Shown here: positions 8,985 through 15,130 of the stretch, one piece after another
Numbering within the stretch: position 1 is the stretch's first letter
How the letters are laid out: every line of letters starts with the position of its first letter
NCBI GenBank assembly: GCA_039984715.1
Contig: JBDWUA010000021.1
Span: forward strand, 22,323 to 86,322
Direction: 5' to 3'
Source: JABSSA01 sp039984715
GTDB taxonomy: Bacteria; Pseudomonadota; Alphaproteobacteria; Rhodobacterales; Rhodobacteraceae
Length of the DNA: 64,000 nt
Made by a program: the position numbers and the translations under genes
Notes under the pieces: model-generated
What the model saw: the letters and a program-made list of their open reading frames with translations, nothing else
Database searches by the model: none
What the model was told of the DNA's origin: nothing

Positions 8985-9341
8985 ATGGACAGTCCAACAA
9001 CACCCAAAGTCAGGTTATCCAGAATACGTGACCACGGATGGTCACTATGGGACCCAATCGGTCTATTAGGTGAAAAGGGGCATTTTTCCGGAAAATGGTC
9101 CGATTCAAAAAATGCCCGGTTCGCGGACGAATATGATCGCTACCTAATTGACGCGGCACATCAAATTCGCAGAGGTGTGCCTGCACAAAAAGTCGTCGAT
9201 TTCCTTTTTGATATCGAGGCTAATTACATGGGGCTAGGGGAACGCGAGACCACAAGAGAGCGTGCACAAGCTCTCGTTGCAGCGATAAAGCAAGATGATT
9301 TGATTTGGGCATGGCCAGACGAAAACGGGCACTTCAAATGA
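8985..9341 (+). CDS. Conserved hypothetical protein (118 aa)
   Basis: A small soluble protein with the pattern IRDHGWSLWDPIGL, FADEYDRYL and NYMGLG, which I recall as a widespread uncharacterised family with these three blocks. No catalytic motif is apparent. It opens the accessory block and is followed 40 bases downstream by the first copy of an intergenic repeat (9381-9443). The ribosome site is poor: GGAGG lies too far upstream, so the start is less certain than the frame. Confidence 0.65.
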   Translation: MDSPTTPKVRLSRIRDHGWSLWDPIGLLGEKGHFSGKWSDSKNARFADEYDRYLIDAAHQIRRGVPAQKVVDFLFDIEANYMGLGERETTRERAQALVAAIKQDDLIWAWPDENGHFK

Positions 9342-9380
9342 AAGTCAGCTCAGGCTCTGCTCTTTGGCCTCTGCCACTCG

Positions 9381-9443
9381 TAAAATTCATTAAATAACCT
9401 TCAGTTTCCAGCCAGACGTCCGCAATGCGGACTTAGGTGCCAT
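9381..9443 (+). repeat. Dispersed intergenic repeat R2, copy a
   Basis: Begins TAAAATTCATTA and contains TTTCC-A/G-GC-C/T-AGACGTC. The same succession recurs in the same strand at 13325-13389, with roughly three quarters of positions matching over ~50 bases. It also ends in a GCGGACTT..GTGCC segment like the tail of the R1 repeats. It lies between the 118-aa gene and the VOC gene. Confidence 0.65.
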
Positions 9444-9480
9444 TCGGCTGATCAATGGCAAGCTCTGCTTAGGGCAAATC

Positions 9481-9861
9481 CTAAGCATGCACATATTCCG
9501 TTAATGAAAGTGTATTTCCGCTTGGGTCGGTGAACCAAGCGATTTTGTTGCTATCTGGGGTGGTCCAAACCCCAAGCGCATCCTGATTGAGCTGATCGAA
9601 GCGCTGAAATTGCACTCCCTTGGAGGTCAACTCCTCAATGTTGTGAGCAATATCCGCAACCTGCCAGCCGTGAACAGTGTAACCAACGGGTTGAAGCTCT
9701 GAGACAATCTGCACCCGGAGTACGTGGCCTCCATCAACGAAGACCAATGCGAACGGGGTAGCTTCAAGAAGTTCGAGACCCAAAACGTCCGCGAAAAATG
9801 TCCGTGCTTCATCAGGATTGTCAGTCGCAATAAATGAAACGGGCTGTCGAGTGTTTTCCAT
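9481..9861 (-). CDS. VOC family protein (glyoxalase/bleomycin-resistance fold)
   Basis: A 126-residue single-module VOC protein. It has the paired beta-alpha-beta-beta-beta layout, with FFADVLGLELLEATPFALVF in the first module and WFTDPSGNTLSLTEY at the end, the typical closing strand with the family's final metal or ligand Glu. Members may be glyoxalase I, dioxygenases or drug-binding resistance proteins; the sequence does not say which. It is transcribed leftwards, and its start is about 30 bases from R1 repeat copy A, so the repeat sits in its promoter region. Confidence 0.82.
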   Translation of the reverse strand: MENTRQPVSFIATDNPDEARTFFADVLGLELLEATPFALVFVDGGHVLRVQIVSELQPVGYTVHGWQVADIAHNIEELTSKGVQFQRFDQLNQDALGVWTTPDSNKIAWFTDPSGNTLSLTEYVHA

Positions 9862-9891
9862 GTTATTATGTTAACAGACATTGAAGCGTAG

Positions 9892-9990
9892 TGCAGCAAT
9901 GGTCATTCTGGGCTCTTTGCAGACATTCGCCGCGTTTACGAACATTGTTTGGTTCAAATATACATGCCGATGACCGCTGTGCGGGACGAA
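9892..9990 (+). repeat. Dispersed intergenic repeat R1, copy A
   Basis: Copy A of a ~100-bp element present five times between 9.9 and 14.2 kb, always in the same orientation. Copies A, B and C share an identical core including CGTTTACGAACATTGTTTGG and continue TTCAAATATACA, then (C/T)G(C/T)CGATGACCGCT. It is preceded by GCAGCAATGGTCA and GGGCTCTTTGCAGAC. It occupies the 330-base gap between the VOC start and the zinc-ribbon gene; the rest of that gap shows no gene. Confidence 0.85.
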
Positions 9991-10191
9991 AGGGGCTTTC
10001 GCTGCGGCTGCACGAATGGCGGCTTCCGAACGGCAAGGCATTATTGGTCGTTGTCGCCAGCAACAGAAATGTATGGGCTTTGGTCCAAAATCTTGCGCCT
10101 TATTCATAACGATAAATAGCAGCTATATAATCGACCTGGCCAAGACTGCGTTGGTTACAGCCAAGCGCTGAACCGATAAGTGGGCGGTCGA

Positions 10192-10452
10192 TCAAACAGC
10201 ACTTGTCCAGCGATCAAGTTTAGGTATCCCCCGCGTAAAAGCCCATGCCATGATCCGTGGCATTCCCTTCGCTGCGAGCGCGTCAACGCAGTGAGCCTGA
10301 AATTCCTGAACGGTCACGCCCGGATGTCGGAAGGCGCCATCGGTGTAGCAGATAGAGCAATAGATCTCGCTCTTGCTTCCGTCAGCTTCGGTGCCGCCAC
10401 CGTTTGGGTCACGATTCATTGGCATTCCGCAGCTTTGGCAATGTTTGGCCAT
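10192..10452 (-). CDS. Putative zinc-ribbon domain protein (86 aa)
   Basis: The product opens with CQSCGMPM and has a second pair, YCSICY, about 30 residues later. This four-Cys zinc site matches the 'putative zinc ribbon' family (zf-ribbon_2 type) found in many bacteria as a stand-alone small protein. The start at 10452 puts the Cys pair at the extreme N terminus, as in the family. It diverges from a MerR regulator at 10538, and its candidate promoter (10485-10515) has the long spacer typical of MerR control. Function is unknown; a metal- or stress-responsive protein controlled by the neighbour is an inference. Confidence 0.8.
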   Translation of the reverse strand: MAKHCQSCGMPMNRDPNGGGTEADGSKSEIYCSICYTDGAFRHPGVTVQEFQAHCVDALAAKGMPRIMAWAFTRGIPKLDRWTSAV

Positions 10453-10484
10453 CGTTGGTTCTTCTTGTGTCTTAGCGTTCGAAA

Positions 10485-10515
10485 CTATAATGTTAAAACC
10501 ATGGATCGAAGTCAA
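10485..10515 (-). promoter_or_regulatory. Candidate MerR-type promoter with 19-bp spacer for the zinc-ribbon gene
   Basis: On the minus strand a TTGACT -35 box (10510-10515) is followed by a 19-bp spacer and a TTATAG -10 box (10485-10490). Ordinary sigma-70 promoters use about 17 bp; 19-20 bp is the hallmark of MerR-activated promoters. It points at the zinc-ribbon gene 33 bases further on and lies immediately upstream of the divergent merR-like start. No perfect dyad was found in the spacer. Confidence 0.5.
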
Positions 10516-10537
10516 CGCTTTTTCTTTGGGAGACGAT

Positions 10538-10903
10538 ATGCGGATCGGTGAACTGGCAAAGAAGTCGGGCGTAAGCAGAGATACTATCCGGTTTTATGAG
10601 AAGCAGGGTCTGCTGCAATGCGAAGCGCGGGAAGCAGAAAATAATTACAAGTCCTACCCGGAAGACGCTGTGATGACGATTGCGGTTATTCGAGACGCCC
10701 AGGAAGCAGGGATGTCGATTGGCGACTTGACGGTTTTTCTATCGCAACTTCATACGGCCTACGTCGGGGACTTCGATGGTTTTATTTTTCTGGACAAAAA
10801 AATCCGGGAGACCGAGGAACGAATTGCGGCTTCTGAGCGGTTCTTGAAAGTGCTTCAAAAGACGCGGTCTGCATTGGAGATTGCGCCCTATGAGATTGAT
10901 TAA
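10538..10903 (+). CDS. MerR family transcriptional regulator (121 aa)
   Basis: The N-terminal winged-helix domain is canonical: MRIGELAKKSGVSRDTIRFY followed by EKQGLL. A linker and a long C-terminal dimerisation coiled coil follow (about residues 80-115). The start at 10538 follows GGGAGACGAT and is the standard MerR beginning; the longer upstream frame is non-coding. The C-terminal region has no Cys, so it lacks the metal-binding cysteines of MerR, CueR or ZntR, and the only Cys is near residue 26. It probably regulates the divergent zinc-ribbon gene. The inducer is unknown. Confidence 0.9.
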   Translation: MRIGELAKKSGVSRDTIRFYEKQGLLQCEAREAENNYKSYPEDAVMTIAVIRDAQEAGMSIGDLTVFLSQLHTAYVGDFDGFIFLDKKIRETEERIAASERFLKVLQKTRSALEIAPYEID

Positions 10904-10992
10904 GTCCTTGTCTTAAGTCCTTGTCATGGGCACAGACATGTCGCCAAAATGTTGAAGACGGCACAGTCAGAAAACCAGACATTCATTCATCG

Positions 10993-11095
10993 CGCAGCAT
11001 CGGTCAATAAGGGCTCATTGCAGACTTTCGCTGCGTTTACGAACATTGTTTGGTTCAAATATACACGCCGATGACCGCTACGCAGACAAAACCGA
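10993..11095 (+). repeat. Dispersed intergenic repeat R1, copy B
   Basis: Runs from GCAGCATCGGTCAATAAGGG through the shared core CGTTTACGAACATTGTTTGG to GCCGATGACCGCTACGCAGA. It separates merR from the lysE-like gene. The 280-base gap it occupies contains no other recognisable element apart from the likely promoter side of lysE. Confidence 0.85.
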
Positions 11096-11183
11096 CTTTA
11101 CTCAAACCAAGTGAATGCGGGCGTTGCTTCCTCGACAATTCTCTGACTTGATGAGTTGAAAGAGATTTCTGAGGATTTCGAAT

Positions 11184-11813
11184 ATGATCGACCAAGCCAC
11201 GCTTATAACCTACGTCGCAATCGTTCTGGGGTTCGTCTTTATACCCGGCCCAGCAACTCTGCTGACGGTAGCCCGCGCCACTACTTCTGGAACACGCGTA
11301 GGCATTGCGACAGGGGCTGGTATTACCGCGGGCGACATCGTTCATACATTTCTAGCAGTGGTTGGCATTTCCGCGATTATCGCAACATCTGCGGTTCTTT
11401 TTAGCATCATCAAATATATGGGCGCGGCTTATCTAATCTACCTTGGCATCAAGGCGATTTTCGAAAAAGCTCCATCATCACTGGGCGGTAAGGGCCAGAT
11501 GCCAATCACTGCTCCACAAGCCTTTCGGCAGGCTATTCTGGCGGAAATGTTGAATCCCAAAACAGCGCTATTCTTCTTGGCCTTCTTGCCTCAATTCGTG
11601 AAGCCTGAAAATGGTTCGGTTGTTGCTCAACTCATTATTCTAGGGGTGCTTTTTGCCTTTATTGGGTTCTTTAGCACCATCGTTTTTGCTGTCAGTGCAG
11701 GTGGCTTAGGCAATTTTCTGCGACGCAATCCAAAGGCTTTGAAATGGCAGGGCAAAGTGGTCGGGACCATATACTGCGGCCTAGGTCTGCGTGTCGCGAT
11801 GCAAGAGCAGTAG
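11184..11813 (+). CDS. LysE/RhtB family amino-acid exporter
   Basis: The 209-residue protein has the family's N-terminal signature FIPGPATLLTVARATTSG (usually PGP-P near residue 20), then about five or six hydrophobic helices, the YMGAAYLIYLGIKAI block and the AILAEMLNPKTALFFLAFLP block. LysE/RhtB proteins are proton-driven inner-membrane exporters of amino acids and derivatives. It is flanked on both sides by R1 repeats and has no regulator next to it. The substrate cannot be inferred. Confidence 0.9.
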   Translation: MIDQATLITYVAIVLGFVFIPGPATLLTVARATTSGTRVGIATGAGITAGDIVHTFLAVVGISAIIATSAVLFSIIKYMGAAYLIYLGIKAIFEKAPSSLGGKGQMPITAPQAFRQAILAEMLNPKTALFFLAFLPQFVKPENGSVVAQLIILGVLFAFIGFFSTIVFAVSAGGLGNFLRRNPKALKWQGKVVGTIYCGLGLRVAMQEQ

Positions 11814-11840
11814 AGCCTCTAAACCGGACATTCACGGCAG

Positions 11841-11946
11841 CGCAGCATCGGTAAAATTGGGCTCATTGCAGACCTTCGCTGCGTTTACGAACATTGTTTG
11901 GTTCAAATATACACGTCGATGACCGCTACCAGGACAAAGTCGCCGT
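11841..11946 (+). repeat. Dispersed intergenic repeat R1, copy C
   Basis: Starts CGCAGCATCGGTAAAATTGG, includes the 20-base core identical to copies A and B, and ends GACCGCTACCAGGACAAAGT then CGCCGTT. It begins 28 bases after the lysE-like stop and lies upstream of the 155-aa gene. Confidence 0.85.
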
Positions 11947-12011
11947 TGCCAAATGCCACGAAACGGGACAACTTGCATCTTTTATGAGACGGTGTTGGAG
12001 CGCTAAAGGCA

Positions 12012-12479
12012 ATGTGTTTGAGCGTATACCTCGGAAGCTACGAGCAGCTTCCAACTCAAAGTATGCGTGAAGGAGCGCTAGGAATTGAAGATGCAAAATG
12101 GACACCTCCGGCGTTGGCCGAGTTTCCGCACCGTTATTTCTTAGGACGCAAGGGCCGAGGCGATGAGCTTGAATGCTCATGCCTACTTGCTCAGCATGTC
12201 GAATGGACGGAATGCGGGCCAACTATCGATTTTGACGAACTTTATTTCCCGGAGCAATGCCCGTTCGACGACTTGCGTGGATTTATCAGCGCAGCGCAAC
12301 GAACGGGAAAACCTGTCGTTTTGGCTTGCGATGACTTAGGAGGCAGTCCGCATGACTGCACCAACGAAGATTATAACCATATGGTCATAAGCGAGGAAAT
12401 GATTACCAAGAATAATTTTTTGTTTGCTGACCCGTTAGCGTTATTCCCTTGGCGCGTATTCTATTTGATATCTTCCTAA
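12012..12479 (+). CDS. Conserved hypothetical protein (155 aa)
   Basis: A soluble protein beginning MCLSVYLGSYEQLP, a start style shared by a small uncharacterised family in Proteobacteria. It is relatively Cys- and Trp-rich (ECSCLLAQHVEWTECG). No catalytic motif is recognised. It lies alone between R1 copies C and D. The Cys spacing (C-x-C and a later C) might suggest metal binding, but there is no clear site. Confidence 0.65.
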   Translation: MCLSVYLGSYEQLPTQSMREGALGIEDAKWTPPALAEFPHRYFLGRKGRGDELECSCLLAQHVEWTECGPTIDFDELYFPEQCPFDDLRGFISAAQRTGKPVVLACDDLGGSPHDCTNEDYNHMVISEEMITKNNFLFADPLALFPWRVFYLISS

Positions 12480-12498
12480 ACTAGATAAAGTTACCGCG

Positions 12499-12605
12499 TT
12501 GCAGCATTGTGCACATTGGGCTCTTTGCAGACTTTAGCTGCGTTTGCGAACAATGTTTGGTTCAATTATACACGCCGATGGCCGCTCTGCGGACAAAGCC
12601 GCCGT
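12499..12605 (+). repeat. Dispersed intergenic repeat R1, copy D
   Basis: A slightly diverged copy: TTGCAGCATTGT, GGGCTCTTTGCAGACTTTAG, CGTTTGCGAACAATGTTTGG (two changes from the core), ending GGCCGCTCTGCGGACAAAGC and CGCCGT. It lies between the 155-aa gene and the membrane protein gene. Confidence 0.85.
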
Positions 12606-12656
12606 CTTATCGAAGCCGAACGTGCCTAGACGCTTGATGTGCGAGGATACAAGGGT

Positions 12657-13094
12657 ATGGTCGAACTCATGCACTCACCTCTTCAATTCTTAATACTCTT
12701 GATGGCAACAGGTTTCGGTCTTGTCGTTTTCGTCTATGGCCTATCTGGAATGATGTACCCCTTCTATGCCGGGGGCTGGCCAATCTCCCTCTTTTATGTG
12801 TTTCTTTTTCTAGCCGCTTTGATCCTTCCCATAAAGGCAGGGTTAAATGCTAGCTTTTTCAAAGCATTGGTGACGGCCGCACTGTTCAACTTCCTGTTCC
12901 TCTACATTGCGAATGCAAACATTGGGACATCACGGGCATTGTATTTCGACAATGGCGTGCCAACCTTGGCGGGCATAGTTTTTCAGCTAACGTTCTGTGT
13001 CGGTGTGCTGATGTTCGCAATCGGGATGTCCGCTATTATTCGAGACTTCGGCGAACATCTCAACAGATACTTTTCGAACGCGGATGGGAAGTGA
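12657..13094 (+). CDS. Small integral membrane protein (145 aa)
   Basis: Hydrophobic along most of its length, with about four predicted helices: FLILLMATGFGLVVFVYGL, ISLFYVFLFLAALILPI, ALVTAALFNFLFLYIA and IVFQLTFCVGVLMFAIGM. No family was recognised. The ATG at 12657 is chosen because GAGG lies ten bases upstream; a GTG at 12639 would add six polar residues. It is one of the single-gene units in the repeat-separated block and is followed by a degenerate repeat. Confidence 0.65.
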   Translation: MVELMHSPLQFLILLMATGFGLVVFVYGLSGMMYPFYAGGWPISLFYVFLFLAALILPIKAGLNASFFKALVTAALFNFLFLYIANANIGTSRALYFDNGVPTLAGIVFQLTFCVGVLMFAIGMSAIIRDFGEHLNRYFSNADGK

Positions 13095-13495
13095 AGTGTC
13101 TCTCGGCCCGTTTTGAATACAATCAATCTGGGCTCGAAGTAGACATCTGACTCTTTCGGTCAAATGCCCGCGAATAACATTCAATCTGACACCGCGCTGC
13201 ACACATGCCAAACGTATTAACCGTTAACGGGGCCGAAAAGTTCGAAATCGTCTTCGACCCAATATCGCAAACCCACGCTCGTTTCGAACAACATGAAACC
13301 TCGATGCCAGATTGGCGCCCTGCCTAAAATTCATTACTTAATCGTCGTTTTCCGGCTAGACGTCGGCTAAGTGGGACAAAGCCGCCATCCAGTGAACCTG
13401 CTGCAACGGTCCGTTTCCGGAAATTTGTGATAACTGAAGCTTGGATTAATGAATGATAATTTGGGTAAAAGACAGAAAGTCCGGAGCAACCTTAG
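13095..13495. other. 401-base gene-free interval with degenerate R1 and R2 copies
   Basis: No credible coding frame is present. Around 13125-13165 the text CAATCTGGGCTCGAAGTAGA followed by CATCTGACTCTTTCGG is a worn version of the R1 5' half. The R2 copy at 13325-13389 lies further right. The interval just before 13496 contains the promoter and ribosome site (CCGGAG) of the ankyrin gene. Confidence 0.6.
13325..13389 (+). repeat. Dispersed intergenic repeat R2, copy b
   Basis: TAAAATTCATTA, a variable ~10 bases, then TTTTCCGGCTAGACGTC, matching copy a at 9381. The tail GTGGGACAAAGCCGCCAT matches the 3' end of R1 (GCGGACAAAGCCGCCGT), so R1 and R2 appear to share a terminal module. Same orientation as copy a. 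Confidence 0.65.
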
Positions 13496-14044
13496 ATGTC
13501 GAATGAAGACAAGTTCTACAATGCTCTTTTCGATGGCGATGTTGCAGTTTTAGATCAACTGTCTGAGGTGGTAGCTGACTTGCCTTGGCCTGATGGTGAA
13601 ACTGGACGCGATGTATTGATTAAAGCGATTCAATGGTCGAACGAAGATTCAGTGAAATGGGTTTTGAGTAAGAATCCTGAAATCAACTTTGTTGACTGCG
13701 GCTTTACTGCCCTCAAGCACGTCCTCCAGATCGAGGGTGATGCAGATATTCTCCGCAATCGAAGCCCAGCAGAATTGACTCGAGTCACAGTATGCTTGAT
13801 TGACCTCCTGATCGAGGCGGGAGCAGACATAAAGCTATCTGGGACGTTAGGCGAGTCTGTTCTTCATACTGCTGCGATGTGGTCATCGCCGACAGTCATA
13901 CAGCATCTACTAAATCATGGCGCTGATCCAATGGTTTTTGATGACGAGTACCCGTCACGCCAACCCATATACTACGCGGAGTTTAAAAAGAGATGGGAGG
14001 CATATGCGATTTTCGAAACCGCCATGAAATCTCAAGTAAAATAG
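13496..14044 (+). CDS. Ankyrin-repeat protein (182 aa)
   Basis: Contains ankyrin-type helix pairs. The clearest is GESVLHTAAMWSSPTVIQHL followed by LNHGADPM (about residues 120-147). Weaker upstream units include DLLIEAGADIKL near residue 104 and NEDSVKWVLSKNPEINFVD near residue 45. Ankyrin proteins bind other proteins; no enzymatic domain or signal peptide is present, so it should be cytoplasmic. It is a single-gene unit between R2 copy b and R1 copy E and is AT-richer than the core genes. Confidence 0.85.
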   Translation: MSNEDKFYNALFDGDVAVLDQLSEVVADLPWPDGETGRDVLIKAIQWSNEDSVKWVLSKNPEINFVDCGFTALKHVLQIEGDADILRNRSPAELTRVTVCLIDLLIEAGADIKLSGTLGESVLHTAAMWSSPTVIQHLLNHGADPMVFDDEYPSRQPIYYAEFKKRWEAYAIFETAMKSQVK

Positions 14045-14092
14045 TTCGACAGGCCCTTCTATAACGGATACGAAGCAGACCTTCGCACAAAC

Positions 14093-14200
14093 CGCAGCAT
14101 CGGTTAAAATGGGCTCGTTCCTGCCATTCGCTGCGGTTGCGAACGTTGTTTGATCACGTTTCACATACCGATATCCGATATGTGGACTTTGTTGCCGTTC
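14093..14200 (+). repeat. Dispersed intergenic repeat R1, copy E (diverged)
   Basis: Begins CGCAGCATCGGTTAAAATGG like copy C, continues GCTCGTTCCTGCCATTCGCT and TTGCGAACGTTGTTTGATC, and ends TATGTGGACTTTGTTGCCGT, the same tail pattern as R2 copy a. It ends against the stop of the following minus-strand gene. Confidence 0.75.
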
Positions 14201-14756
14201 AGGTTTTCTTACAGCGATCCCAAAGTTCTTGATCACGTTGGCCTATCATCGACCCATAGACCATCTCATCTAGGCACTCTTGTTTGTAATTCTCAAAAAG
14301 ATTTTTTGCATCCAATATGAGAACATACTTTCGCTCAACAAAGACTGGGATTGGATGAAGCCGTAAGCTCAAACTTGCTCCCTGCAACGCCATAGAATTT
14401 CCAGATTTAGAATTCGCAACGTCCTCGACATCTATTCCTAGCTGAGATGCAAACTCCACATTCCTAATGTCTTGGAACCCGTCAAGAAGGAGCACCCAAA
14501 TATCAACGTCTCCTAGCCCATCCAGTTCACGCGACGTGAGCTGACCTTTGGCATCAGTCATCACATTGGAGAACAGAGGCGGGTTAGAATATAGTTCTCC
14601 ACCTTGCCAAAATACGAAAGTCGACGGGTTAATCTTCCGTTCATACAATGCTAATGTGACGTTAGTCATGGACGCATAAGCAAAGATAAAATATGCGATT
14701 AAGAGCAACAGATAGAGGCCTGCTATTTTCAGTGCCAAGCCTAGATAGCGTCTCAT
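14199..14756 (-). CDS. Membrane-anchored hypothetical protein (185 aa)
   Basis: A short basic N terminus and one strong transmembrane helix (ALKIAGLYLLLLIAYFIFAY, about residues 9-28) are followed by a ~155-residue extracytoplasmic domain with no recognised motif. Start at 14756, with GAGG nine bases upstream. Two Cys near the C terminus (QECLDE and WDRCKK) may pair. It is the last gene of the accessory block, and its 3' end abuts repeat copy E. Confidence 0.65.
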   Translation of the reverse strand: MRRYLGLALKIAGLYLLLLIAYFIFAYASMTNVTLALYERKINPSTFVFWQGGELYSNPPLFSNVMTDAKGQLTSRELDGLGDVDIWVLLLDGFQDIRNVEFASQLGIDVEDVANSKSGNSMALQGASLSLRLHPIPVFVERKYVLILDAKNLFENYKQECLDEMVYGSMIGQRDQELWDRCKKT

Positions 14757-15130
14757 GTTTTTAGACCTCAAGAATAACGTTGAGATGGTGCATTAACGAA
14801 AAATCTCGAATAAAACCAGATGTCACCGACGGTAGGTCAGGACTCAACCCAGACATTTGCCGCAGATCTATCATCATCGCTTCGTGAATGGTTGCGCCTT
14901 TCAGCTCAGTCGATGTACGACGTGTTGGTGCGCCTTCCTTGTATTACCCCATAGAACGCCGACCCAAGGCTACCCGCATATCAACAATTGCGGACGTCGC
15001 TCTGCAACACACGGGCGCACAGGTCCAAAAGGCCTGCCGTCATGCCAAAAACTGTCAGCATCGCATCCACCCCCCCTTGAAGCGCGCGCCAAGGACAGCA
15101 ACTGTAGAGAGCGCAACAGGGAATCAAGCC
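14757..15130. other. 374-base upstream region of uvrB
   Basis: No gene is supported here. An in-frame extension of uvrB to 14888 exists but has no family similarity or ribosome site. I looked for an alphaproteobacterial SOS box (GAAC or GTTC repeats seven bases apart) and saw none. The segment CAGACATTTGCCGCAGATC near 14849 faintly resembles the R1 repeat. The uvrB promoter must lie within it. Confidence 0.5.

Noticed and set aside
9866..10109. Small frames on both strands around 9.87-10.1 kb
   Set aside because: They are translations of repeat R1 and its flank; similar frames appear at each repeat copy.
9892..14200. Possible integron cassette array with attC sites
   Set aside because: The R1 repeats lack RYYYAAC/GTTRRRY core pairs, no integron integrase is in the window, and two genes run on the opposite strand. 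The cassette comparison is by layout only.
14888..15130. Longer N terminus for uvrB
   Set aside because: The 81 extra residues have no ribosome site and no resemblance to UvrB, which normally starts near MPHVHSD.
14757..15130. LexA/SOS box upstream of uvrB
   Set aside because: No GAAC-N7-GAAC or GTTC-N7-GTTC arrangement was found on either strand.
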